Assembly (NCBI RefSeq): GCF_036075115.1
Contig: NZ_CP107958.1
Span: 8,804,001 to 8,868,000 of the forward strand
Origin: Streptomyces sp. NBC_00377
GTDB taxonomy: Bacteria > Actinomycetota > Actinomycetes > Streptomycetales > Streptomycetaceae
Direction: 5' to 3'
Length of the DNA: 64,000 bases
Shown here: positions 1 through 7,968 of the stretch, piece by piece
How the letters are laid out: every line of letters begins with the position of its first letter
Position numbering within the stretch: position 1 is the first letter of the stretch
Program-made: the position numbers and the translations under genes
Notes under the pieces: generated by a model
The model's database searches: none
What the model was told of the DNA's origin: nothing
The model's input: the letters and a program-made list of their open reading frames with translations, nothing else

Positions 1-203
1 CACTGGCTCTGGAGCCGCTCGCCCCCGGCGCGGATCTCGTCCCGGCCGATCTGCTCGACGGGGATGTTGGGCATGCGCAGGGCGCCGTCCGGTGTGAACA
101 GCGACGCCAGACGGGGGCGGTCGCGCATCATCGCCGCGTCGGTGAACTCGCCGCGCAGTGCCTCGATCTCGACGCGGTCCGCGATGGCCTGGAAGTCGTT
201 CAT
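1..203 (-). CDS. SnoaL-like / NTF2-fold protein, N-terminal part (cut by window edge)
   Basis: Reading the minus strand from the ATG at 203 gives 67 residues beginning MNDFQAIADRVEIEALRGEF and continuing without a stop to the window edge. The pattern (helix with an EI.AL..EFTDA stretch, then RDRPRLASLFTPDGALRMP) is typical of the first helix-strand unit of SnoaL-like/NTF2-fold proteins, a small cone-shaped fold used by isomerases, cyclases and binding proteins. It is divergent from the ECF41-type sigma gene at 360, which itself carries a C-terminal SnoaL-like domain. The substrate is unknown. The call rests on the N-terminus only. Confidence 0.7.
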   Translation of the reverse strand, partial: MNDFQAIADRVEIEALRGEFTDAAMMRDRPRLASLFTPDGALRMPNIPVEQIGRDEIRAGGERLQSQ

Positions 204-263
204 CAAAGTCGTCTCTCCGTCTTGGTCTTGTCGTCGTCCTCACCGTGACGACAACGCAGCCCC

Positions 264-300
264 TCGGAATGTGAGGCGGCGCGTCGGCCTCACATTCCGA
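264..300. promoter_or_regulatory. perfect 14-bp inverted repeat in divergent promoter region
   Basis: TCGGAATGTGAGGC at 264-277 is repeated in perfect inverted form at 287-300, separated by 9 bp. It lies midway between the SnoaL-like gene (start 203, minus) and the ECF41-type sigma gene (start 360, plus). The position suits an operator serving both promoters. The spacing also allows an RNA hairpin. No repressor gene is adjacent, so the binding protein is unknown. Confidence 0.6.
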
Positions 301-359
301 AGGGCTGTCCTGTCGTAACGGGTAGAGGCAGGGAAGCGAGCGAGGGAGACGTCCAGATC

Positions 360-1298
360 ATGACCACCACAGCCGGACCCGGCGACGATCAAGGCGATCC
401 GGGCCTCAGCGCGATCATGAGCGAGCGGCGCCGGCTGATCAACCTCGGCTATCGGCTCCTCGGATCCTTGGCCGACGCCGAGGACGTCGTGCAGGAGACC
501 TACACCCGCTGGTACGCCCTCTCGCCACAGGAGCAGCGGGCGATCGAGTCGCCCGGCGCCTGGCTGATGACGGTCGCCAGCCGCATCTGTCTGAACCTCC
601 TCGGCTCGGCGCGGGCCAGGCGGGAGACGTACGTGGGCGAGTGGATCCCCGAGCCGCTGCCCGATCCCGTGCAGTGGATCACCGGGCACTCCGGCGGCGG
701 CGGGCTCGACCCGGCCGATCGGGTCACACTCGACGAGTCGGTGACGATGGCCTTCCTGGTGGTCCTCGATTCGATGACCCCGGCCGAGCGCGTCGCGTTC
801 GTCCTGCACGACGTGTTCTGCTATCCCTTCGGCGAGGTCGCCGAGGTCACGGGCCGCACTGCGGCGGCGTGCCGCCAGTTGGCCTCGTCCGCTCGGCGTC
901 GCATCCGGACCGCACGGACGCCCGCGGACTCGAGTGCCGGACAGGCCCATGTCGTGAGGCAGTTCAAAAGGGCGTGGGAGACGAAGGACATCGACGCGCT
1001 GGTCGGGCTGCTCGACCCCGACGCCACCGCGACCGCCGACGGCGGCGGGCTGGCCGTCACCCACCTGCACCCGATCGTGGGCGGTGAGCGGATCGCGAAG
1101 GCATACGCCAAGATCGCCCGTGTGGCGGGCGACCGCACGACGTTCATGGAATGCACGGTCAACGGCCTGCCCGGCTTGGCGGCGTTGCAGGACGGCGACA
1201 TCGCGACCGTGTTCGCGTTCGAGATCGCGGACGACCGGATCAGGCACATCTGGGCAGTGCGGAACCCCGAGAAGCTCCGTCCGTGGCGCATCACATGA
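360..1298 (+). CDS. ECF41-type extracytoplasmic-function sigma factor with C-terminal SnoaL-like domain
   Basis: 312 aa. Residues about 20-95 form sigma region 2 (YRLLGSLADAEDVVQETYTRW) and about 125-185 form region 4 (SMTPAERVAFVLHDVF, then an HTH around EVAEVTGRTAAACRQLASSARRR). The rest, about 195-312, is a SnoaL-like extension. Three family marks of ECF41 proteins are visible: WIPEPLPD in the linker, DGGG near residue 222, and NPEKL near the C-terminus. In characterised ECF41 factors the extension modulates activity and no anti-sigma factor is needed. Such genes usually adjoin a carboxymuconolactone decarboxylase, oxidoreductase or epimerase gene; here the neighbour is a divergent SnoaL-like gene. 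The perfect inverted repeat upstream suggests further control. Confidence 0.9.
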   Translation: MTTTAGPGDDQGDPGLSAIMSERRRLINLGYRLLGSLADAEDVVQETYTRWYALSPQEQRAIESPGAWLMTVASRICLNLLGSARARRETYVGEWIPEPLPDPVQWITGHSGGGGLDPADRVTLDESVTMAFLVVLDSMTPAERVAFVLHDVFCYPFGEVAEVTGRTAAACRQLASSARRRIRTARTPADSSAGQAHVVRQFKRAWETKDIDALVGLLDPDATATADGGGLAVTHLHPIVGGERIAKAYAKIARVAGDRTTFMECTVNGLPGLAALQDGDIATVFAFEIADDRIRHIWAVRNPEKLRPWRIT

Positions 1299-1407
1299 GG
1301 TGTGCTCGCAGTTTCCTTTCCCTCCGTATCCGGAAGGATCACAGCACCTGACGTACTCAGCGGCGACAATGAGCAGGCACTGGGTTCGACGGTCCGGGGG
1401 GAACTGG

Positions 1408-2001
1408 ATGCTGACCGGGATCGTGATCGACGCGCTGGACGCGGCGCGCCTGGACCGCTTCTGGCTGGACGCGACGAGAGGCCGGACAGACGGTCTGCGG
1501 CTGCGGTTCGTGCCCACGACGAAGCCGAAGGCGGCGCAGAAGAACCGGCTCCATCTCGACCTGGCCGGAGGGCCGGACTGGCAGGGCGAGGTGGCGCGCC
1601 TGCTCGCACTCGGAGCGACACGGGTCGACATCGGCCAGGGGGACGTCCCGTGGGACGTGCTGGCGGATCCCGAGGGCAACGAGTTCTGCGTCCTGCGGCC
1701 CGGTCATCCCGGCGTGCTCGCCGACGCCGGCCTCGCCGCGATCTGCCTCGACATCGCCGAGGAGGACCGCTACGGACAGCGGGCCTTCTGGGAGTTCCAG
1801 GCCGAGTGGCGTGCGGTCGAGTCGTACGACTGGGGCTTTCGGCTGCGCCGTCGTCCCACCAGCACGGTCTCACTGGTGATGGGACCGCCTGCGGCGCCGA
1901 AGACGGGGCGGAACAGGCTGCGTCTTGAGGTGACCCGGCGCGACGGTGAATCCGGCGAGTTCGTGGACGCCGGCGGGAACGAGTTCCACGTCACGCGCTG
2001 A
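1408..2001 (+). CDS. VOC / glyoxalase-like domain protein
   Basis: 197 aa from ATG 1408, chosen because GGGGGGAA lies about six bases upstream; an in-frame ATG at 1369 would add 13 residues but has a poorer RBS. Two glyoxalase-like half-domains are visible: MLTGIVIDALDAARLDRFW, later HLDLAGG and DPEGNEFCVL, then a second half from AAICLDIAEED ending AGGNEFHVTR. The paired beta-alpha-beta arrangement and the GNEF signature fit the glyoxalase-like VOC family found in many copies in Streptomyces. Substrate is unknown. It follows the sigma gene by 110 bp on the same strand, so co-transcription is possible but not shown. Confidence 0.8.
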   Translation: MLTGIVIDALDAARLDRFWLDATRGRTDGLRLRFVPTTKPKAAQKNRLHLDLAGGPDWQGEVARLLALGATRVDIGQGDVPWDVLADPEGNEFCVLRPGHPGVLADAGLAAICLDIAEEDRYGQRAFWEFQAEWRAVESYDWGFRLRRRPTSTVSLVMGPPAAPKTGRNRLRLEVTRRDGESGEFVDAGGNEFHVTR

Positions 2002-2671
2002 CCGGCCGTCTCCTCCATCGAGGCGGCATGCGCGGTAGTCGGCGGTCGGCGGTCGGCGGTCCGCGCCCGGTCCGGGAGGGTTGGCTCCACAGAAGCCGGG
2101 ACCGGCTTCCCACGCGTACGCGCCGACGCGACGAGGCGGGCTCCTGCGCGGACAGCTGGTCGGCGAAGTGGGGGCGCGTACTGCCCCGCCGGTCTCGGCC
2201 CACCTCTCGGCGCCACCCACCAGCGCCGTCGCACGCCGAAGTCGACGGGTGAGGGCGGCGGCGGGGCGAGCGCGCGGCGCAGCTGCACGGCCTGAGCGGC
2301 CGTCATCGCGACGCGGATCCGACCCGTCGGTGGGCGTCGGACTCACGTCGCCCGTGTGCGGCCCGCCGATGGTGCGCGCGCCCGGACGGGGCGCGCCCGG
2401 ACCGGACGAGTCTCGAGACTGACGGTTGGTCAGGCCATGCCCGCAGAGACACTCCCGGGATGGCCCCGTTTTGGCGGTGTGTGCCGTATCACGCCGTTTG
2501 AGGGTCGCCCAAGTTGTGTGAGTCACAGCAGATATGTCCATTTAGCGTCCATGCTCGACAGGGACGGCGGCTCCCGAAGCGGAGCCCGTCGGCATGGGCG
2601 CGAAGCTCCAAAGTGGCCCATGACGCAGCCCTCGTGACGTTCCTCTCTCTTCCCCTGGAAAGGTGCCCATC
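2002..2671. other. 670-bp gap with a short GTCGGCG tandem repeat
   Basis: No reading frame here has recognisable protein similarity. Three perfect copies of the 7-bp unit GTCGGCG run from 2038 to 2058. The last 200 bases before the polyketide synthase are less GC-rich (for example around 2500-2540) and probably hold its promoter, but no -35/-10 pair could be assigned with confidence. Confidence 0.4.
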
Positions 2672-3856
2672 ATGGCCGCTTACCTCTGTCCTCCCGCCGT
2701 GATTCACGGTGAGCACACCGTGGAGACCAGCCAGATCGTGCAGGAGGTGCGCGACCGGCACCCGCATGCGGCGTGGGCGCCGCGGATCGACGGCATCGCG
2801 GCCAGTACGGGCATCGAGACCCGCGGCTGGATGCTGCCGCTGGAGACCGCCGTCGCGCCCGGCAACGGCGGCGCTCTACGGGACGTCGGCGTCGAGTCCG
2901 CCCAAAAGGCGCTGGCGCACGGCGGATTCACCCAGCAGGAGGTGGACCGCGTGATCACGGCCCTCGAGGCGGTACCGGCGCGGCAGACCGTCCAGGAGCG
3001 CACCGCCCCGGCCTGGGAAGCCGTGCAGTCCTACGGGGAGCGTGCGGCGCGCGGAGCCCTGCAAATCGCCGGGCTGGACGCCACGGACATCGACTGCCTG
3101 ATCACCAGTCACTCCACCACCCCCGCGCTGCCGGGCCTGGACATCGCCCTGGCCAACAAGCTCTCGCTCCGCAACGACGTGATGCTGCTGCCGGCCACCC
3201 AGTGGGCCTGTATCGCCGGCACCCGCTCCCTGGCCCTGGCGGCGGATCTCGTGGCCGCGGACCCCGACCGGGTCGTCCTGGTCGTGATCGCCGAGGCGCT
3301 GAGCACGACCTACCAGCCCGCGGACGACACCATCGAGTCCCTGATAGTCCGCCTGCTGTTCGCGGACACCGCGGTCGCCGCGGTGGTCACGGGCCGCCCG
3401 CGGCCCGAGTCCGTGCTGCGGCTGGACGCCGCCTGGCACCACACCCTGCCCGGCACCCAGGACCTGCACCGCCTGGAGACGCGGGCGGACGGCACCCACT
3501 TCGTGATGGACCGGCGCGGGCCGCGCGCCGTACAGGAGACGGTCACCGCGATGTGGGAATGGCTGCGCCTCCGTTACCAGGACGACCCCGACTCCTGGCA
3601 CCCCGACGTGCTGCTCGCGCACCCCGGCGGGACCCGGGTGCTGGAGTACATGGAGCAGACGATGCCCGAAGCGTGGCCCTCGGGACTGCTGGACTACAGC
3701 CGGGACAGCTACACCAGCGGAAACCGCGGAGGCGCCGCCGTGTTCGACATCCTGAGGCGCGCGCACGACGCGGGGCAGAAGTCGGGCAGCCGCGCCGTCC
3801 TCTACGCGGCGGCCCCGGGCCTCACCGCCACCGCCCTCGAAGGCGAGTGGCTCTAG
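2672..3856 (+). CDS. type III polyketide synthase (chalcone synthase-like)
   Basis: 394 aa from ATG 2672 (GGAAAGG eight bases upstream; an in-frame GTG at 2663 overlaps that RBS). The thiolase fold is recognisable and the catalytic triad can be placed at Cys180 (TQWACIAG), His317 (LLAHPGG) and Asn351 (YTSGNRGGAAV). The family condenses acyl-CoA starters with malonyl-CoA to pyrones, resorcinols or tetrahydroxynaphthalene. Compared with RppA-like enzymes, this protein has extra sequence around residues 98-125 (QTVQERTAPAWEAVQSYGE) and WAC in place of the usual GCAGG-type Cys context, so it may belong to a less studied clade. No cyclase, oxygenase or methyltransferase is adjacent. The TAG stop lies in the terminal repeat of the MITE-like element that follows. 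Confidence 0.88.
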   Translation: MAAYLCPPAVIHGEHTVETSQIVQEVRDRHPHAAWAPRIDGIAASTGIETRGWMLPLETAVAPGNGGALRDVGVESAQKALAHGGFTQQEVDRVITALEAVPARQTVQERTAPAWEAVQSYGERAARGALQIAGLDATDIDCLITSHSTTPALPGLDIALANKLSLRNDVMLLPATQWACIAGTRSLALAADLVAADPDRVVLVVIAEALSTTYQPADDTIESLIVRLLFADTAVAAVVTGRPRPESVLRLDAAWHHTLPGTQDLHRLETRADGTHFVMDRRGPRAVQETVTAMWEWLRLRYQDDPDSWHPDVLLAHPGGTRVLEYMEQTMPEAWPSGLLDYSRDSYTSGNRGGAAVFDILRRAHDAGQKSGSRAVLYAAAPGLTATALEGEWL

Positions 3857-4048
3857 GGCGTGTCTGACAGTTCGCGTCGGATCAGCGCGCGGCGTCCGGT
3901 GCGGTGCATCGCAAGGCGGAGCATCGCCCGCGTACTGGATGTACTCGGGTGATGCGACAACGCGGCGTGGGGGCACCCCCGGCCGAAGGCTGGGGGAGTG
4001 CCGTGCCGGACGCCGCGCGCCCGGCGGGAATTGTCAGACACGCCCTAG
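3853..4048. mobile_element. MITE-like element, 196 bp, with 17-bp perfect terminal inverted repeats
   Basis: CTAGGGCGTGTCTGACA at 3853-3869 is matched exactly in inverted form at 4032-4048. Inner sequences also pair (GCGCGCGGCGTCC near 3887 with its complement near 4010), so the whole element can fold into one long hairpin. It has no coding capacity, as expected for a miniature inverted-repeat element mobilised in trans. Both ends carry CTAG, which could be a target duplication or part of the repeat. The left CTAG supplies the TAG stop of the polyketide synthase. It sits between convergent genes and could also terminate transcription. Confidence 0.8.
3968..3998 (-). repeat. short palindromic REP-like repeat nested in the MITE
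   Basis: TGGGGGCACCCCCGGCC followed by GAAGGCTGGGGGAG; on the minus strand it begins CTCCCCCAGCCTTCGGCC. It has the same layout (CTCCCCCA, central TTCG, GGGGG, CCCCCA) as the repeat inserted in kdpA at 12268-12309, so both are likely members of one dispersed family. Confidence 0.55.
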
Positions 4049-4156
4049 GACGAGCCCGCGCGGACCCGGCCGGCAGACGGGCCGACCACGCCACCCGCCC
4101 AGGCCATGGGGCGAGCCCGCGCCGCCCGGCAGGCGCACGGACTGTCCGTGGTCACG

Positions 4157-6322
4157 TCACCATGGGACTTCCGCCCACACCACCTTGCCGGTGTCCGTCC
4201 ATCGCACGCCCCACCGCGTGGTGAGTCTGTGCACGATGTGCAGACCGCGCCCGCCGTCGTCCAGGAGGCCGCCCGGACCCAGCCGCGGCCTGCCGTTGCC
4301 TGTGTCGCCCACCTCGCACAGCAGACTCTGGCCGGCCCTGATCAGCCGTACCGTGATGGGGCCTTCGGCGAAGCGCACCGCGTTCGTGACCAGCTCGCTG
4401 ACCAGCAGCGGCACGTCGTCCCGGGTGGCGCCCCGGGTGTGCCATCGCCGCAGCAGCGCGGAGACGTGCGTGCGGGCCCGCAGCGGCGCGTCGTCGCGGG
4501 CGGGCAGCCGCCAGGTCGCGGTGTCCTCCTTGCGGTAGCCGATCATGCGAGCGAGCAGCAGGGTCACGTCGTCACGCTGGCGTTTGGGCGCGAGCGCGGA
4601 GACGACGTGCCGTGCGGCCTGCTGCAAGGTGTCCCAGGGGTGCACCGCGGCCACGGCCTCCGCCAGCCTGCTGATGCCGTCGTCGATCGACAGGGCCGGG
4701 TTCTCCACCAGGCCGTCGGTGTAGAGGGCGAGCAGGGAGCCCGGGGGCGCGTCGAACGTGTGCACCTCGAACGGCTCCCGCAGCGCGAACTCCACGCCCA
4801 GCCCGGGGTGGGGGCGGACCGCGAGCGGGCCCGCGTGACCGTTCGGAAGCACCAGGACCGGGGGGAGGTGGCCCGCGCTGGAGAGCGTCACATGGTGGCT
4901 GACCGGGTCGTAGAGGGCGATGCAGCAAGTGGAGCCGAGGGCGCTGTAGCCGGCCGCCAGCCCGGATTCCGCGTCGTCCAGCAGCGACACGGTCTCGTCC
5001 AGGTGCTCCAGGACCTCGTCCGGCGCCAGACCCGCGGACAGCAGCGCGCGTGCCTCCATGCTCAGCTGGCCCATGGTCGCCGCGGCTCCCAGGCCATGCC
5101 CGACGACGTCACCGACGACCAGCGCGGTACGGCCGTCCGGCAGCGGGAAACTGTTCACCCAGTCGCCGCCGACACCCGCGCTGTCGGGGGTGGCGGGGTG
5201 GTAGACGCTGGCGATCTCAATGGTGTGGCCGCCTGTCCGGGGCAGCAGCCTGCGCTGCAACGCAAGCACCTGAGTGTGCTCACGGTGGTGCTGACGGGCC
5301 AGGTCGACGTGATGGGCGGTCCTCGCCACCAGTTCCTGGAGGTCGAACAACTCGCTGTCGCGGAAGGGGAGGTCCGCCCGCCGCCAGACCTCGGCCACGC
5401 CCAGCACGACGGGCGGCGTCCCGTCCAGGACCAGCGGTATGCACGCCACACTCGCCGACCGGTCACCGGGCACCAGGGCACGGATCACCCGTGGGCTGCC
5501 GAGCAGCCGCTCGACCGCCTCACGATCCGGTATGACGATGGCCTGGGGGGCGTCGTCCCGCCGTACCGCCTGCGCCAGCAGGCGACTCGCGTCGTTCGGG
5601 AGATCGCCGCCCGGCGTCACGTAACCCTCGGGCCAGACCCGGTCAGGGACCAGCGCTGCCCGCCGCAGCCGAATACGCCCCTGCCCCTGTTCGGTGAACC
5701 CCTCGCCCGTCCACACGGCGAAGTCGAGGTCGACGGCGGCCACGTCCCCCCAGGCCAGCAGGGACTCCGCCAGTGACTGGGCGGTCTCGCCGATATCCAG
5801 CGAGGTGCCGATCGCGGTCTCGGCAGCGTACAGGTGCAGCCTCCTGGCCATGGCGATCAAGGAGACGGTCAGGCCCTCCTGGGGCGCCGCGGCGGGCAGG
5901 ATGCTCATCGAGACCACCAGCTCCGACCCGTCGCCGCGCCGCAGGCGCTGGATCCGGGCGACGTGCGCCTCACCGATCTCCAGGACCTGCCGCAACCTCC
6001 GGGTGACCGTCGGTACGTCCCCGGGTGGCAGCAGGTCGGCGAAGGAACTCCCGGCCACGGCGTCCAGACCCGCGAACACGGCGGCGTCCAGATTGCAGCG
6101 GGTGATGCGCAGATCTGTGTCCAGGTTGACCACGCCGAGTATCTGGTCGTGACGGTCGGCTGCTGCCGGGCTGCCGGTGACGCGTGGGCGCGTGGTGCGG
6201 TCGCCCGGGGCGTCGGCGGGATCGGCGGCCGCTGCCGATCCGCCGCGCGGGATGTAGCGCCCCAGGGCGCTGCTGACCAGGTCGAACGGCGATGAGGACG
6301 AAGGGGAGGGCGTGGAGTCCAT
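4157..6322 (-). CDS. PAS-GAF-SpoIIE phosphatase fused to a HATPase (anti-sigma kinase-like) domain
   Basis: 721 aa. Domains in order: PAS about 55-165 (ILGVVNLDTDLRITRCNLDA), GAF about 175-340, SpoIIE/PP2C phosphatase about 345-575 (GVGGDWVN, VGDVVGHG, YTDGLVENP), and a GHKL ATPase about 590-720 with N-box LLVSELVTNAVRFA and G-box DDGGRGLHIV. Such proteins dephosphorylate anti-anti-sigma factors, and the ATPase half resembles the anti-sigma kinase RsbW, so one chain may hold both opposing activities. No membrane segment is seen, so it is probably cytosolic. It is divergent from a second SpoIIE phosphatase at 6705, and a SigB/SigF-family sigma gene lies 4 kb away, suggesting a general-stress or developmental partner-switching network. 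Confidence 0.9.
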   Translation of the reverse strand: MDSTPSPSSSSPFDLVSSALGRYIPRGGSAAAADPADAPGDRTTRPRVTGSPAAADRHDQILGVVNLDTDLRITRCNLDAAVFAGLDAVAGSSFADLLPPGDVPTVTRRLRQVLEIGEAHVARIQRLRRGDGSELVVSMSILPAAAPQEGLTVSLIAMARRLHLYAAETAIGTSLDIGETAQSLAESLLAWGDVAAVDLDFAVWTGEGFTEQGQGRIRLRRAALVPDRVWPEGYVTPGGDLPNDASRLLAQAVRRDDAPQAIVIPDREAVERLLGSPRVIRALVPGDRSASVACIPLVLDGTPPVVLGVAEVWRRADLPFRDSELFDLQELVARTAHHVDLARQHHREHTQVLALQRRLLPRTGGHTIEIASVYHPATPDSAGVGGDWVNSFPLPDGRTALVVGDVVGHGLGAAATMGQLSMEARALLSAGLAPDEVLEHLDETVSLLDDAESGLAAGYSALGSTCCIALYDPVSHHVTLSSAGHLPPVLVLPNGHAGPLAVRPHPGLGVEFALREPFEVHTFDAPPGSLLALYTDGLVENPALSIDDGISRLAEAVAAVHPWDTLQQAARHVVSALAPKRQRDDVTLLLARMIGYRKEDTATWRLPARDDAPLRARTHVSALLRRWHTRGATRDDVPLLVSELVTNAVRFAEGPITVRLIRAGQSLLCEVGDTGNGRPRLGPGGLLDDGGRGLHIVHRLTTRWGVRWTDTGKVVWAEVPW

Positions 6323-6704
6323 GCGGCTCTCTCAGCAATCCCCGGCGGAGTGCCGGGGTCGTGGTCGGACCCGTGCGACAAGGCCCCGAGACCCCTGACC
6401 GCACACCTCATTGAATAACACCGTGGGTGGCTTCGCCCACACCAGCGGCCAGGGACCTCACCCGCCCGTACAACAACCCCGGGGCGGCCGGACCGCTCGC
6501 CGCGCGCGGACGACAGGCTGCCTCCCCTGCGTCCCGCGACCGCCGGCGCCCCGACCGCCCCAGCCGCCCGCGAACACCGTTCCGGAGGACCACAGACCCT
6601 CTTCGCGCCGATCTGGCCCACTGTCTTGACCAGGTGAAATGGGTGGATGAGGTGATGTTGCGCAGAGTCGGGGAAGAAGGTGCGGCAACCGACAGGAGGT
6701 TGCT
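6323..6704. other. 382-bp divergent intergenic region
   Basis: It separates two divergent phosphatase genes and must hold both promoters. No convincing coding frame or long palindrome was seen. GACAGGAGG just before 6705 is the RBS of the plus-strand gene. Confidence 0.4.
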
Positions 6705-7898
6705 GTGGAGGGTGGAGATCTGGAACTGGGCGAGTTGCTGGCCGCTGCGGAAGCGGCCCCGCCCGGTGAGTCCGTGGACGTGGTGGCGCGCGATTTGCAG
6801 AAGCGGTTCGGTGCCGAGCGGGTGTCCTTCCTGTTCGTCGATCTCATCGGCCAGCGGCTGGTCCGTCTGGCCGCCGCCGGCAGTGCGGACGCCGACGACG
6901 CGGGGCCGGTGGAGCTGCTGGGAAGTGTCTACGACGAGGTGCTGCGGAGCCAGCGCCAGCATGTCGAGCCGGGCGGGCAGGGCGGGCGGCGGGTCATCAC
7001 GCCGGTCACCAACCGGGGCGACTGCATCGGCGTGCTCGAGGTGAGCCTCCAGAGCGCCGACGACACCGTACTGCGCCAGGTCCGCGAGGCGGCCCACGCG
7101 CTGGCCTACATCATCGTCACCGACCGCCGCTTCACCGACCTCTACCACCTGACCCGGCGCACCACCGAGACCAGCCTGGCCGCGGAGATCCAGCACCAGC
7201 TGCTGCCCTCCGCGCCGTGCTGCGAGGCACGGCAGTTCACCCTGGCCGCCGGCCTGGTCCCGGCCGACGACATCGGCGGCGACACCTACGACTACACCCT
7301 GGACCGCGACACCCTGCACCTGTCCATCACCGACGCGATGGGCCACGACACCAACTCCGCCCTCCTGGCCACACTGCTTCTCGGAGCGCTGCGCCGGGCC
7401 CGCCGCAGCGGCTGCGACGCCCTGAGACAGGCCCACCACGCCCACCAGGCCCTGCTCAGCCACAGCCGCGGCCTGGCCACCGGCCAGCTGCTCTGCGTCG
7501 ACCTGGCCAGCGGCCGGTGCGAACTGGTCAACGCCGGCCACCCCCGCCCGCTGCGGCTGCGCGCCGGCACCGTCGAGGAGGTGCCCCTGAGCGCCAACCT
7601 GCCCTTCGGCGTGTCCGCCCCCACCGGCTACCGCCTCCAGGAACTCCAGCTGCTGCCCGGGGACCGCCTGGTGCTGCTCACCGACGGGATGCAGGAACGC
7701 GGCGCGGCCGCCGTCGACCTGGCCGCCGTCATCCACGACACCCGCACGCTGCACCCACGCGAAGCCGTCCGCAGCCTGACCGCCGCCGTCCTGCACGCCT
7801 GCCACGGCAGCCTCAGAGACGACGCCACGGTCCTGATACTGGACTGGCACGGCACCCCCGACCACCCCGACGACACCAGACCCGACCCGCAGCGATGA
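6705..7898 (+). CDS. GAF-like / SpoIIE-family serine phosphatase
   Basis: 397 aa from GTG 6705, preceded by GACAGGAGG at a five-base spacing. Residues about 20-150 look like a GAF-type sensor (RFGAERVSFLFVDLIGQRLVRL). Residues about 165-385 form a PP2C-type SpoIIE domain with metal-binding motifs DIGGDTYDY, ITDAMGHD, LTDGMQERG and RDDATVLIL. There is no HATPase domain. The predicted role is dephosphorylation of an STAS-domain anti-anti-sigma factor; no STAS gene is visible in the window. It converges on another phosphatase gene (7969-9687), leaving 70 bp between their stops. Confidence 0.88.
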   Translation: MEGGDLELGELLAAAEAAPPGESVDVVARDLQKRFGAERVSFLFVDLIGQRLVRLAAAGSADADDAGPVELLGSVYDEVLRSQRQHVEPGGQGGRRVITPVTNRGDCIGVLEVSLQSADDTVLRQVREAAHALAYIIVTDRRFTDLYHLTRRTTETSLAAEIQHQLLPSAPCCEARQFTLAAGLVPADDIGGDTYDYTLDRDTLHLSITDAMGHDTNSALLATLLLGALRRARRSGCDALRQAHHAHQALLSHSRGLATGQLLCVDLASGRCELVNAGHPRPLRLRAGTVEEVPLSANLPFGVSAPTGYRLQELQLLPGDRLVLLTDGMQERGAAAVDLAAVIHDTRTLHPREAVRSLTAAVLHACHGSLRDDATVLILDWHGTPDHPDDTRPDPQR

Positions 7899-7968
7899 GC
7901 CGGTAGGGGCAGGGCCGGGCCGGGTCGGCGACGTCCGAGGCCGCGACATCGACCTTGGGCCGCGTGGG

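Noticed and set aside
240..1679. 479-codon minus-strand open frame over the ECF41 and VOC genes
   Set aside because: Shadow frame of high-GC coding DNA: Arg/Pro-rich, no domain, fully overlaps two recognisable plus-strand genes.
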